This document shows, in pieces, positions 35,900 through 45,079 of a stretch of DNA of 64,000 nt. The DNA comes from Clostridiaceae bacterium (GTDB lineage Bacteria; Bacillota; Clostridia; DUPQ01), in assembly GCA_012838235.1 (NCBI GenBank), contig DUPQ01000069.1:1-64000 (forward strand). The letters run 5' to 3'. The first letter of the stretch is position 1, and every line of letters begins with the position of its first letter. Under the pieces are notes generated by a model that ran no database searches, was not told the origin of the DNA, and saw only the letters and a list, made by a program, of their open reading frames with translations. Position numbers and translations under genes: made by a program.

Positions 35900-37951
35900 A
35901 TGAGTTCTAATAATGAAGACAGAATAAACAACGTTTCGGGAACGGAACAGGACAATGCCCGAAGTAACGGACCCAATCAAATGAATTCAAATGATTCAAA
36001 TAACAGATACAGCGGCAACACCGGAAGGGATGGCGGTCCTGCTTCCAATGTGCCCAGAGGGCCGAATATTTTCAATATAATATTGATAATATTTCTTATC
36101 ACCTTCATAATAAATACACTTTTTGCAGGCAGGCTGAATAAATCGGTTCAAGTCATTCAATACAGCCAATTCATGGAATTGGTGGAAAGCGGGAACGTCA
36201 GCCAGGCTTTATTAAGTGACGAGCAGCTTCAGATAACAATCAGTAATGATGCGGATCTTGCTGAGGTGGAGAAAATAATTTATCCGACCGGACGCACCGA
36301 AAAGCAACCGGCTCCGGCATCGGGCACCAACTATATTGCAGTTCGGATGGAAGACCCCGATTTAATACATCGGTTAGCCGATAACGGTGTAGCCTTCAGT
36401 CAAGTTATCAGCAACACCAAAGTTTCACCGTTAAGAAGCTTTATCACCATGTGGATTATCCCCACCCTTATTATGTATCTGATTTACTTCTTTGTTATCC
36501 GCAATGTTATAAAGAAAATCGGGAAAAAGGCACCCGGTGGCGGCATGGGCGGTATATTCGGAGTAGGGAAAAGTAAAGCAAAAGAATACAATATTGAGAA
36601 GAATACGGGAGTCACATTTGATGATGTAGCGGGACAGGACGAGGCCAAAGAAAGTCTGAAAGAAATGGTTGATTTTCTGCATAATCCGGAAAAATATCGT
36701 GAAATCGGTGCAAAACAACCCAAAGGAGCTCTTTTGGTGGGACCTCCCGGAACGGGAAAGACACTTCTGGCAAAAGCGGTTGCGGGAGAATCGGGTGTTC
36801 CCTTCTACTCCATCTCCGGCAGTGAGTTTGTGGAAATGTTCGTAGGTGTAGGAGCATCCCGTGTACGTGATTTGTTTGAAAATGCCAAGAAGAACACTCC
36901 CTGCATCATATTCATTGATGAAATAGATGCCATAGGTAAAAGACGTGACAATCAATTCGGTTCCAACGATGAAAGAGAACAAACCTTAAATCAGCTTCTG
37001 GCTGAAATGGACGGTTTCGACAGCGGTAAAGGAATAGTTGTTCTGGCTGCCACAAACCGACCTGAAGTACTGGATAAGGCATTGCTTCGTCCGGGACGTT
37101 TTGACAGACGCATTATTGTTGACAAACCCGACCTTATAGGACGTGAAGCTATTCTGAAAGTGCATGCCGCAAAGGTCAAGCTGGATTCCGATGTCAATCT
37201 GCGTGAAATAGCACTGGCAACCAGTGGCGCAACCGGTGCGGATCTTGCCAATATGATTAATGAAGGAGCATTACTGGCTGTAAAGGAAGGCAGACAGAAA
37301 GTATCCCAGAAAGATTTAATGGAAGCGGTGGAAGTTGTCATTGCAGGTAAAGAGAAGAAAGACCGTGTAATGAATCCCAAGGAACGTGAGATGGTAGCTT
37401 ATCACGAAGTAGGACATGCTTTGGTCAGCGCCCTTCAGAAAAACAGTCAACCTGTTCAGAAGATTACTATCGTTCCCCGTACTATGGGAAGTCTGGGCTA
37501 TACAATGAGTATGCCGGAGGAAGAACGCTATCTTATGACCGAGTCGGAGATTCTTGCTCAGATTACCACCCTGCTTGGAGGACGAGCTGCCGAGAATCTT
37601 ATATTCGGAGAAGTAAGTACCGGTGCATCCAATGACATCGAACGGGCAACCAAACTGGCAAGGGGTATGATTACCCAATACGGTATGAGCGACAAGTTCG
37701 GACCTATGGGACTGGAAAGCACACAAAATCAGTATCTGGACGGCCGCAATGTAGCTCATCACTCGGAACAGACCGGTGCATTAATTGATAAAGAGGTCAG
37801 CAATATACTTGTTCAATGTCAGCAGAATGCTTTCAATTTACTGCAGGATAACAAAGATGCTTTGGAAAGAATATCAAAATATCTCTTAGAAAAAGAAAAC
37901 ATCACTGGTAAGGAGTTTATGCAGCTGCTTGAAGAAACACGTTCAAAATGA
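35900..37951 (+). CDS. ftsH: ATP-dependent zinc metalloprotease FtsH
   Basis: This 683-residue membrane protease degrades unassembled membrane proteins and short-lived regulators. It has a Ser/Asn/Gly-rich N-terminal cytoplasmic tail and two transmembrane helices (about 55-75 and 175-195) enclosing a periplasmic-side domain. An AAA+ domain follows with GPPGTGKT and FIDEIDAIG and the second region of homology ([19 protein letters not shown]). The M41 protease domain carries HEVGH. All catalytic motifs are intact. GAGGAGG precedes the ATG. It is flanked by accessory minus-strand genes and a shared repeat. Confidence 0.97.
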   Translation: MSSNNEDRINNVSGTEQDNARSNGPNQMNSNDSNNRYSGNTGRDGGPASNVPRGPNIFNIILIIFLITFIINTLFAGRLNKSVQVIQYSQFMELVESGNVSQALLSDEQLQITISNDADLAEVEKIIYPTGRTEKQPAPASGTNYIAVRMEDPDLIHRLADNGVAFSQVISNTKVSPLRSFITMWIIPTLIMYLIYFFVIRNVIKKIGKKAPGGGMGGIFGVGKSKAKEYNIEKNTGVTFDDVAGQDEAKESLKEMVDFLHNPEKYREIGAKQPKGALLVGPPGTGKTLLAKAVAGESGVPFYSISGSEFVEMFVGVGASRVRDLFENAKKNTPCIIFIDEIDAIGKRRDNQFGSNDEREQTLNQLLAEMDGFDSGKGIVVLAATNRPEVLDKALLRPGRFDRRIIVDKPDLIGREAILKVHAAKVKLDSDVNLREIALATSGATGADLANMINEGALLAVKEGRQKVSQKDLMEAVEVVIAGKEKKDRVMNPKEREMVAYHEVGHALVSALQKNSQPVQKITIVPRTMGSLGYTMSMPEEERYLMTESEILAQITTLLGGRAAENLIFGEVSTGASNDIERATKLARGMITQYGMSDKFGPMGLESTQNQYLDGRNVAHHSEQTGALIDKEVSNILVQCQQNAFNLLQDNKDALERISKYLLEKENITGKEFMQLLEETRSK

Positions 37952-37972
37952 GTGATAAACAAAAAATACAGG

Positions 37973-38003
37973 AAAAGCTCTAAGTCAAACTTGGAGCTTT
38001 TTT
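37973..38003 (+). terminator. Intrinsic terminator after ftsH
   Basis: AAAAGCTCTAAG and CTTGGAGCTTTT pair around a short loop and run into six T residues. Confidence 0.88.
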
Positions 38004-38107
38004 GTCAAATGATTTTATTCTTTGAACTGCTGTTTCTTTCTAATTAGGAAAACAGTTGTCAATATAATATATCCTAAGTTTATTCTACACAGTCCATGAC
38101 CTAAGTG

Positions 38108-38497
38108 TTATATGTAAACAAATGACTGTGGTGCATTCAATATCCCTAAATCCTGTAAACTCTTTGGATTATCATAGACAGTAATCTCTCCCAGTACATA
38201 AGCATATGCAACTGTAGTATCTTTAAAATACTGTCTAAATCTACTTTGAGTAATTCCGGCTTCTTCTTTAGTTATTTCCCATATGTAATCGGGAGTACCG
38301 GAAAGAAGTCCTTCAAGTTTAATTTCACCCATAACTTGCTTTACCGGATTTGTAGCATATATTACCAGCTTACCTACTTCTTCTTTCGGCAATCTTCTGC
38401 GAAACTCATAGCGTTTAGTGCCTGCAAAGATTTGTTTTACAAATTCCGGCTTTATAGACAGCAGTATTGTTCTATGAGTATAAGTGATATTATTCAT
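38108..38497 (-). CDS. ASCH/PUA-like domain protein
   Basis: The 129-residue protein contains ILLSIKPEFVKQIFAGTKRYEFRRR, the usual start of the ASCH RNA-binding or RNase-like fold. It continues KLVIYATNPVKQVMGEIKLEGLL and AYVLGEITVYDNP. Members have been linked to translation control or RNA modification. It begins within the last codons of the dinD remnant (overlap), so it is likely co-transcribed. The function is uncertain. Confidence 0.8.
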   Translation of the reverse strand: MNNITYTHRTILLSIKPEFVKQIFAGTKRYEFRRRLPKEEVGKLVIYATNPVKQVMGEIKLEGLLSGTPDYIWEITKEEAGITQSRFRQYFKDTTVAYAYVLGEITVYDNPKSLQDLGILNAPQSFVYI

Positions 38498-38951
38498 CCA
38501 ACATCAATTTCCCTTTCTTAACTTTTTCTTTTAAGCGTTTAATCTGTTCTTTTTCTATCTGTTGAATGCTTTTTTCCGGAACGGGTAAATCTTCCACATC
38601 CAATCCACCATACAAACCCATGTAGCCTGCGTTTTAAAAAATTGCAAATTCTTCGTTTGTAATAACACCCGCAGCATGTGCCGTTTCTGCCAAAAGTTGG
38701 TTCCATTGTTTAATATCTCCGCGAACAAAAAGTCTTCTTCTGTCTTCGTCAAGTTGATTAAATTGGTCGGCTAATTCTTGGCGATATGTTTGTATTGCGA
38801 AATAAGTCTGACCTAAAGCTATAACTTCTTTTCTTGGATCTCCGTTTTGAACAATTAAGTAACATGCATATCTCGTAAGTTCATAATCCTTAATAGGTCT
38901 ACTTACAGCACCAGTTTCCACGATTTTGCTGACCTCAGCAAAATCGCTCAT
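38490..38951 (-). pseudogene. dinD: Remnant of a DinD (DNA damage-inducible protein D)-like gene
   Basis: From an ATG at 38951 the frame reads FAEVSKIVETGAVSRPIKDY, YACYLIVQNGDPRKEVIALG and FNQLDEDRRRLFVR, characteristic of DinD. A TAA at 38634-38636 breaks the segment TNEEFAIF then NAGYMGLYGGLDVEDLP, which continues in the same frame to a stop at 38490. The N-terminal half of DinD (about 150 residues) is missing. The gene is therefore both truncated and interrupted. Confidence 0.8.
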
Positions 38952-39034
38952 TACTTCATGTACAACCTCATCTGATTACTGCTTAATACAGAATACTTCA
39001 CTGTCCGAAATATTTCACCTTACAATTTCGAAAT

Positions 39035-39140
39035 TAAACATATTTTACCATATACATGTAAGGATTTCTACTAAAAGCAGCATATTCTGACCGTATCTGA
39101 ACTATGTTATATGTTTTAGGATATATAGCAAATTTGTTGC
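39035..39140. repeat. 106-bp direct repeat, copy 2
   Basis: It matches 35531-35636, including CATATTCTGACCGTATCTGA and AACTATGTTATAT. It lies about 84 bp upstream of the dinD remnant. Confidence 0.85.
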
Positions 39141-39151
39141 TATATGTATAA

Positions 39152-39188
39152 AGAAAGAAAACAGCCATCAATATATAGCTGTTCTCTT
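39152..39188 (-). terminator. Intrinsic terminator of the tRNA unit
   Basis: AGAGAACAGCTATATATTGA and the complementary GCTGTTTTCTTTC form a stem with a T-rich tail on the minus strand. It follows the fMet tRNA. Confidence 0.75.
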
Positions 39189-39191
39189 AGT

Positions 39192-39268
39192 TGGTTGCGG
39201 AGAAAGGATTTGAACCTTTGACCTCCGGGTTATGAGCCCGACGAGCTTCCGGACTGCTCTACTCCGCG
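39192..39268 (-). tRNA. tRNA-fMet (CAT), initiator
   Basis: The 77-nt gene folds as a cloverleaf, starts CGCGGAGTAGAGCAG and has a CAT anticodon in GGGCTCATAACCC. The C1-A72 mismatch and the three GC pairs beside the anticodon loop are the initiator hallmarks. CCA is encoded. It is the second tRNA of a two-gene unit. Confidence 0.95.
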
Positions 39269-39274
39269 GCATAC

Positions 39275-39362
39275 TGGTACCGAAGACCGGGGTCGAACCG
39301 GTACAGTCTATTCGACCGCAGGATTTTAAGTCCTGTGCGTCTGCCTATTCCGCCACTTCGGC
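39275..39362 (-). tRNA. tRNA-Leu (TAA)
   Basis: The 88-nt gene starts GCCGAAGTGGCGGAATAGGC, has the anticodon TAA in CAGGACTTAAAATCCTG, a long variable arm and encoded CCA. It is six bases from the fMet gene. Confidence 0.95.
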
Positions 39363-39383
39363 ATGGCTTTAGAGACTTTTCCT

Positions 39384-39412
39384 ATTATATACATCACTTT
39401 GTCTATTGTCAA
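39384..39412 (-). promoter_or_regulatory. Consensus promoter of the Leu-fMet tRNA unit
   Basis: TTGACA (39407-39412) and TATAAT (39384-39389) have a 17-bp spacer on the minus strand and sit 21 bp before tRNA-Leu. They match the sigma-70 consensus exactly. Confidence 0.92.
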
Positions 39413-39419
39413 CCGAAAT

Positions 39420-40520
39420 CTATCGCCCGACCGTCATGTCTATCTTCTTAAGATACTCTTTATTCTTAATATTATCCTGTATATAGGTCACTAAAGACTT
39501 AACCATCCGGTCGTCATCAATCTCGGAAAAGACTGTGTCTACCACCGACTGAGCGTAGTCAGGTTTGCCCTGTGAAATATATTGATACAGAATTTCGGTC
39601 ATTCTGGGGGCTATATACCCTATAGTATCCTGACGAACAGGGATGGATTTAAGGATAATAAATGCATAATCGGTTTTTTGTGTCTCCAGGCGTAAATCGG
39701 TCTGCTCCAACTTGTAAAACATGTCTTCCATATCGTCCGAGAGGAAAGAAATACACACCGCCGCATATTCCGGACGGGAATAAATTGATTCCAGTTTTCT
39801 TGACCATTCCTTAATTGCGTCTTTAACGCCGGGCTCCATGCGTATAAGAAGTTTTATCAATTTATCATGAATCTCATAAGCTTTATCTATGTCATCCTTG
39901 TAATACAGAAGTCTTATTGCCAGATCCACAGAATACTCCGCAAGTTTGGGTACCGTATTGCTGTTTATATCCACCGACAAGATGACATCGGCAGCCTTAT
40001 AGTATTCTTCTCTATAAAGTAATACATATACAATACTTAAGAGATATTCCTGAGCTTTATCATAGTTTCCGGAATCATCTATTTCCACAAGTTTGAACTT
40101 ATTATGGGCATCGTAATACAATTGGGCAAGATACAACTCCCTTGCTTGATTATAGGCTGTTCTTGATGCCTGTATTCTTTCAACTTCGTTTTTTGCATTC
40201 TCCAGATTATACAGCGGCATTTCCAGCAGCGAGAAAAGATTCAGTTTCTTTTCCGCGGTTTTGTATGAGGTCTTGTCCTGTTTGAATGATGTAACTATGT
40301 TTTCAATATATTGATAGACATACTCCGATGTATTCATCGCATGTACATAATTCTTTTCAATTTTCTCATACTGTTTGTTGGCTTTTCTGTAATCACCCTG
40401 CATTAAAGTGTCAACCATGTTAATCCACGGCCGGTTGTCACAACCTGTCAGTATAAAGGATAATATAAAAAGGCAAATTATAAGCAGGCATACTTTTTTC
40501 ATAGAAAAAGTATATCCCAT
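39420..40520 (-). CDS. TPR-like surface lipoprotein of unknown function
   Basis: The 366-residue protein has a lipoprotein signal ending FILSFILTGC (Cys near residue 27). It is otherwise strongly helical with repeated DxxxAxxxY patterns, consistent with tetratricopeptide-like repeats. The start could be the ATG at 40520 (AAAGG upstream) or the ATG at 40502. No enzyme motif is visible. It follows the SGNH hydrolase gene by 26 bp and may share its transcript. It could be a scaffold or chaperone on the outer face of the membrane. Confidence 0.75.
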   Translation of the reverse strand: MGYTFSMKKVCLLIICLFILSFILTGCDNRPWINMVDTLMQGDYRKANKQYEKIEKNYVHAMNTSEYVYQYIENIVTSFKQDKTSYKTAEKKLNLFSLLEMPLYNLENAKNEVERIQASRTAYNQARELYLAQLYYDAHNKFKLVEIDDSGNYDKAQEYLLSIVYVLLYREEYYKAADVILSVDINSNTVPKLAEYSVDLAIRLLYYKDDIDKAYEIHDKLIKLLIRMEPGVKDAIKEWSRKLESIYSRPEYAAVCISFLSDDMEDMFYKLEQTDLRLETQKTDYAFIILKSIPVRQDTIGYIAPRMTEILYQYISQGKPDYAQSVVDTVFSEIDDDRMVKSLVTYIQDNIKNKEYLKKIDMTVGR

Positions 40521-40546
40521 ATTGCCTTTTCATTCAATATAATGCG

Positions 40547-41257
40547 TTAAACAGCTCCTTGTAAAACCTCTCTTTTGTAATCGGATATGTATTCTATGAG
40601 GCAGCCTGCTATGATTTCATGCCCTTTTTCATTGGGATGAATGCCGTCTCTGCATAACAGTTCCATCAGGTTTTTTGCATCCAGGAATGCCTTCCTTATA
40701 TCTATAAGCCGGACATTCAACTGTTTGGAAATATGCTCTATGGTAAGAGAATAAAGCTCCTGAAATCTGTATATCTTGAATACATCCTTAAGCCACTTCA
40801 GTATGGCTTCTTTTGATGTTCCGTCTTTTGTTATCCAGTCCAGATATCTGACGGGATCTATCGGGTGCAGGTTGGTCAGAACCGGTTCAATACCTTTTTC
40901 TCTGAACATGGTAACCATCTGCCTTATTGTCTTATCAAACACTTTAATAGGGGTATTGGGGTCATGGTTAATATCCGGGTTTGATGCTACTTCCTTCCAG
41001 TTAAAATCGCAGTCATTACCTCCCAATTCAATAAGTGCAAAATCCGGTTTAATATCACTTTCTTCCAGATTCTTCTTCATTCTTTCCAAAGCCTTGGGTG
41101 CGGTCATACCGTATTTGGAATTATTGACATATGTGATATTAAAGTTTTTAGCGGTTTCCGGTATGCAGCTGTTCTGTAGAAAAACATACTTACCGGCATT
41201 GTCATCATATACAACGCCTCTCAAAACCGAATCTCCCCATATTGATATATTGGTCAT
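40547..41257 (-). CDS. SGNH/GDSL-family hydrolase
   Basis: The 236-residue protein has the four family blocks: GDS in ISIWGDSVLRG (catalytic Ser), the Gly of KYGMTA, GGND in ELGGNDCDF, and DGIHPNEKGH (catalytic Asp-His). No signal peptide is present, so the enzyme is probably cytoplasmic and could deacylate a lipid, sugar ester or thioester. GGGGAGG precedes the ATG. Confidence 0.9.
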   Translation of the reverse strand: MTNISIWGDSVLRGVVYDDNAGKYVFLQNSCIPETAKNFNITYVNNSKYGMTAPKALERMKKNLEESDIKPDFALIELGGNDCDFNWKEVASNPDINHDPNTPIKVFDKTIRQMVTMFREKGIEPVLTNLHPIDPVRYLDWITKDGTSKEAILKWLKDVFKIYRFQELYSLTIEHISKQLNVRLIDIRKAFLDAKNLMELLCRDGIHPNEKGHEIIAGCLIEYISDYKREVLQGAV

Positions 41258-41366
41258 AACAAAATCCTCCCCGTATTACCTTACACTATATATGCGGAAG
41301 ATGAACTAAATATGACTTTTTAAGCTTATTAAGTTAAATCAATATTAATTAATGTATAAGAAAAAT

Positions 41367-42044
41367 CTATTTCTTAAACAGCTCCAGCAGAAGATTGTTG
41401 TTATACAGGACACTTGCCAGTTTACTTTCCTGAATTGTTTCATGAACTACACTCATTACTTCCGCTGTCTGGAAACCGGAAATGAGCAGGAGTATTATAT
41501 AAACCAACAGTAATCCCGATACTCCTCCGATAACCGCTCCTACTATTGCATCTACCTGCTTGATAACCGGCAGTTCCGATATTTTCTTTACCAATCCTCT
41601 GAGAAGTTTGAATATTATCAATAACAGAATAAACAATATGATACCTATGATTATTACTATTATAAGGTCGGTTATGTTAGCAACCAATCCGCCCATAGCT
41701 TCCGCTTTTGTGGTGGTTTGGGAAAAATCTATTCTCTCTATAAGCCAAATCTTTATATCATCGGGAAACGGCAAAGAATTGACGGTAGCGATAATCGCTT
41801 CTTCCACCGAATCCAGATTGGGTACCAATGCTTCCGCCATATGCTCAATCTTTTCATGTATGTTGTTATAGAAACTGGTTCCCACCAACAAATCTCTGAT
41901 GGGCTGAGCGAATTTAAAGGAGAGAAAAATACTTAAGATGGTGGTCAGCAATCCGTATGCCGACATGATGATTCCCCTTATTCCTCCCAAAATCATGGAA
42001 ACAATTATTATTAATATTAAGATATAGTCTGCTACATTCATCAT
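41367..42044 (-). CDS. cvpA: CvpA-family membrane protein
   Basis: The 225-residue protein has four hydrophobic segments and begins with ADYILILIIIVSMILGGIRG, typical of CvpA (colicin V production family). The C-terminal part has the glycine-rich VDAIVGAVIGGVSGLLLV. In bacteria the family is linked to purine metabolism or envelope function; the exact role here is unknown. AGAAGGAGATAA precedes the ATG. Confidence 0.88.
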   Translation of the reverse strand: MMNVADYILILIIIVSMILGGIRGIIMSAYGLLTTILSIFLSFKFAQPIRDLLVGTSFYNNIHEKIEHMAEALVPNLDSVEEAIIATVNSLPFPDDIKIWLIERIDFSQTTTKAEAMGGLVANITDLIIVIIIGIILFILLLIIFKLLRGLVKKISELPVIKQVDAIVGAVIGGVSGLLLVYIILLLISGFQTAEVMSVVHETIQESKLASVLYNNNLLLELFKK

Positions 42045-42102
42045 TTATCTCCTTCTACATATATTCTCCCACACTTCATATAAATCATCAATCTACAGCT
42101 AT

Positions 42103-43209
42103 CTAATACTTATAAACAATCACATTCCTTGACGTTAATATGGCAATTCTGTGACCGCCTATCGCTATTACCTGTTGTATAAGCGAATCGGTTTCCACTG
42201 TATGGAAATCATTTCCCTTAAGTGTAAACATGCTCAAGGTCTGTGCTTTCCAGATTACCGGTTTGTTCTCGGAAACCGAAAATCCCTGAACATCCTCTTG
42301 CAATGCTTTTTCCCATGTCAATGAACCGATTGAATCTATCTTAAATATCCTGTCTTCACCGTCTATTATACCATATCCGTATGCATGGTTTTCATATCCT
42401 TTTAAATAAACAATCTGTTGATCTTTAAAAACCGAGGTCTTTTCCATTACTTTATCTATCAGCAAAACATCGGTATCATTGGCCATAAGAAATTTTCCGT
42501 CTTGCAAACATACCGTTTTGGGCAGGAACCCGTCCAATGTGATACCTGCTATCGGAGTGGGTTTCCCTATTTCAAACACCTCAATATGTGTTTTTGACAT
42601 ATCATCGGGGACACAGGAAACAACCGCAAATTGCTCCTTATCATCAAACATGTCAAGATAAACGGGATATCTCTCGGAATATTGTATATCATTCTTGTAT
42701 CCGTCGGGTATTATGAGGTTTGTCTGATATGTCGAACAGTATACCGCTCCGAGGTATCCTTGTAAGCCTTCGCAAAGTAAAAACATATATTCATCAAATG
42801 CGAATACATATGTTATGGCGGTTTTTGCAGTATATTCATCTACCTTCTTACCTTCACAAAAAACGGTGTACGATGTGGCACCTTTATCATATACCACTAC
42901 ATGCGTATCGGAATAGGCAATCTTTGTGTCTGTATAGGAAAGAAGATAAGAGCGTAAAAACTCTCCGTTGCTTTTGAAAATGGATAAGTTGTTGTCGGTA
43001 CAGATATATATATACCCGTTTTCCGATGCAACAACACTTCCCGTCACTACGGGAATTGTGTATTGTACGCCGGCATCTTTTGCTACTACATCGGCCTTAA
43101 AGAACCTGAGTATCTCCGTTCTGAAAAATATGAAACCGACCGCTACCAATACCGCAAGCAGCACGACAATTATAATCCAGTAAGCTTTTTTCTTTCGTTT
43201 TTTAGCCAA
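42103..43209 (-). CDS. DUF5711-like membrane-anchored beta-propeller protein
   Basis: The 368-residue protein has one N-terminal transmembrane helix (about 9-30) and a beta-rich extracellular domain with repeated strand pairs (VVASENGYIYICTDNNLSI; TDVLLIDKVMEKTSVFKD). It appears to be a small propeller. Translation starts at TTG (43207-43209), nine bases after AGGAGAT. It lies with cvpA in a minus-strand cluster. Function not known. Confidence 0.7.
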   Translation of the reverse strand: MAKKRKKKAYWIIIVVLLAVLVAVGFIFFRTEILRFFKADVVAKDAGVQYTIPVVTGSVVASENGYIYICTDNNLSIFKSNGEFLRSYLLSYTDTKIAYSDTHVVVYDKGATSYTVFCEGKKVDEYTAKTAITYVFAFDEYMFLLCEGLQGYLGAVYCSTYQTNLIIPDGYKNDIQYSERYPVYLDMFDDKEQFAVVSCVPDDMSKTHIEVFEIGKPTPIAGITLDGFLPKTVCLQDGKFLMANDTDVLLIDKVMEKTSVFKDQQIVYLKGYENHAYGYGIIDGEDRIFKIDSIGSLTWEKALQEDVQGFSVSENKPVIWKAQTLSMFTLKGNDFHTVETDSLIQQVIAIGGHRIAILTSRNVIVYKY

Positions 43210-43277
43210 TTAAAGATATCTCCTATCACTTTTATCAAACATATTCTACCACAATACATATACTGCTACAAACAACA

Positions 43278-44942
43278 TCAGAGCAAATTCGCAACAGTTA
43301 ACATATTAAACAGCATCTGTGCTATTTCGCTTCTTTGTATCTGTACTTTAGGCTCTACCTTAAGTGCGGAGTCGCTGAGTATATCTTTTTTGTAACAAAA
43401 AGCCATTGATTCCATTGCCCAATCCGCCACCGTTACATAGTCTTCAAACTGAGATAAAACATCCCTTATCTCGGCATTGCTCATCTTTGTATCCAGTCCG
43501 CATAATGCAGCTGCACGAGCAACCATTGTAGCGGCTTCCTGTCTTGTAATAGTGCCTTCGGGATTGAATTTTCCCTCTCCGACACCGTTTACTATCCCGT
43601 ACTTGTTGGCTGTTCCTATATAACCCGCATACCACTTATCCGAAGATACATCGCTGAACACTTTGGTATCCTCTTCAACAAGGCCTAACCCGCGGGTTAT
43701 TATGGTAGCAAACTCCGCTCTGGTCATATCGGCATCGGGTGCAAAGCTCTCCTTGCTTCTCCCGTTTATAATACCCCTCGAAGCAAGCGCCTCTATCGCC
43801 GCTATATTGGGACTGAATGTAATATCTTCAAATGTTGTACCGGGTGCGGTTATGGGCATAGGCAACACATCTTTATGCTTCCCCTCGAGACCTTCACCTT
43901 TTTTAACGGTAATATCAACAGAGCCTTCTACAGTTATAGCATCACTCATTCTGTAAAGGCTATTTTTACCCTCAATCGCTCTAAGAGCTGCAACCACTCC
44001 GTAAAATCCCTGTTCCGAAGCCATCTGATTGCTGCCGGAGCCGGAATATGTATGAAGAAAACTGCCGTCCTCTAACTGATAAGTCTTTAAATTATCCAAA
44101 AGAGTAACACCGTTTTTTGCAAAACGTGAATCGTCCAAAGGTATTCCGAGTTCACACAGTGCGACAAGCATTTGCACGCAGCTTTCGGAATTTGTTGTTC
44201 CCCAACTGTCAAAACTGCCGCTACCGCCCTGCTTACCGCTCATACATGCTAAAGCCTTTTTTGTCGCTTTAGCCACTTTAGGTTGGTCCTGATATTTTGC
44301 AAGAGCCTGAAGTGCCATTCCGGTAATGTCCGGATCGGGAATTTCGTCCTGAGCGGCAGCTATGGAACTTCCTCCGAACAAACTCCAGCCTCCGTCTTTT
44401 AGCTGACACTCTAAAATGCGGTCTATATACTTCTGTCTTGTCGCCTGAGTTTTGGCTTCTTTGTTTTCCGGAACTGGATAATCCCTTGTATCCAATGCAA
44501 TTAAAGCCCATATGGGTCCGTTAAGTCCCTGCCATACAGTTTTATCGTAATCACCTAAAGCATAAGTAAGGTCATAGCCTGCAACATCACGGGCATCTTT
44601 ACCGATTGAAGAAAGAGCTACAATAATACGGCTGTATTCCGTATATTTCTTTTCATGCAACACTCCCTTACAAGCCTTTACATAGTTTTCCACGGTAGCA
44701 TAATAGTTCTCGTAATATCCGTCCGGTACCTCATAACCGCTGCGTGCTAACCCTATTATCGCCCACTCTCCCCCGATAGACCCTACCTGCGGATTCTTTA
44801 CCGTATTTACCATATATTCAGCTGCTGCGGAAACCGACTTTTCCAACTCATCTTTTGAAAGAGCCGTTATGGGAGTTGCAAACCCCATAACAAGAGAAAG
44901 CACTATAAGCAATAAAACTGTTCTTCTCAATACTGTTTTCAC
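43278..44942 (-). CDS. Alpha/alpha-toroid (transcobalamin alpha-domain-like) SLH-anchored surface protein
   Basis: This 554-residue protein has a signal peptide (cleaved near 27), an alpha/alpha toroid (about 30-330) and three SLH repeats (about 370-554) that would bind the cell-wall polymer. The toroid shares its blocks with the larger neighbour: GSIGGEWAIIGLAR, DPDITGMALQALAKY and SEQGFYGVVAALRAIEG. The same fold occurs in squalene cyclases and in the alpha domain of intrinsic factor and transcobalamin. No catalytic DxDD motif of squalene cyclases is present. No DUF4430 domain is attached. It starts at GTG with AGGAGG and may be co-transcribed with the upstream 1881-residue gene. Confidence 0.85.
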   Translation of the reverse strand: MKTVLRRTVLLLIVLSLVMGFATPITALSKDELEKSVSAAAEYMVNTVKNPQVGSIGGEWAIIGLARSGYEVPDGYYENYYATVENYVKACKGVLHEKKYTEYSRIIVALSSIGKDARDVAGYDLTYALGDYDKTVWQGLNGPIWALIALDTRDYPVPENKEAKTQATRQKYIDRILECQLKDGGWSLFGGSSIAAAQDEIPDPDITGMALQALAKYQDQPKVAKATKKALACMSGKQGGSGSFDSWGTTNSESCVQMLVALCELGIPLDDSRFAKNGVTLLDNLKTYQLEDGSFLHTYSGSGSNQMASEQGFYGVVAALRAIEGKNSLYRMSDAITVEGSVDITVKKGEGLEGKHKDVLPMPITAPGTTFEDITFSPNIAAIEALASRGIINGRSKESFAPDADMTRAEFATIITRGLGLVEEDTKVFSDVSSDKWYAGYIGTANKYGIVNGVGEGKFNPEGTITRQEAATMVARAAALCGLDTKMSNAEIRDVLSQFEDYVTVADWAMESMAFCYKKDILSDSALKVEPKVQIQRSEIAQMLFNMLTVANLL

Positions 44943-44987
44943 AAATAACCTCCTGCACTGCTACTAAATAGCAGGGTATTTGAAACC

Positions 44988-45025
44988 GTACACCCGCCAC
45001 CTGAATAATCGGGCGACGGGTGTAC
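44988..45025 (-). other. Strong intercistronic hairpin without a T-tract
   Basis: GTACACCCG and CGGGTGTAC pair, extended by further G-C and wobble pairs, around a 10-base loop. No T-run follows on the minus strand, so it is more likely a processing or stabilising hairpin between the two SLH genes than a terminator. Confidence 0.6.
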
Positions 45026-45079
45026 TATTACTTTACATCATTAGTACAGTTACTCATTTTAAATCATTAGTATAACTGT

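Noticed and set aside
8137-38636. Stop-codon reassignment suggested by three in-frame stops (TAG, TAA, TAA)
   Set aside because: The stops differ, affect mainly accessory genes, and TAA, TAG and TGA all end normal genes in the window; mutation or assembly error is simpler.
38555-38752. Minus-strand frame over the dinD end
   Set aside because: It is an out-of-frame shadow of the dinD remnant, whose correct frame gives NAGYMGLYGGL.
43278-44942. Squalene-hopene cyclase or prenyltransferase activity for the toroid proteins
   Set aside because: The proteins are secreted and SLH-anchored, lack the DxDD catalytic motif, and sit in a B12-regulated region; the shared fold alone does not imply an enzyme.
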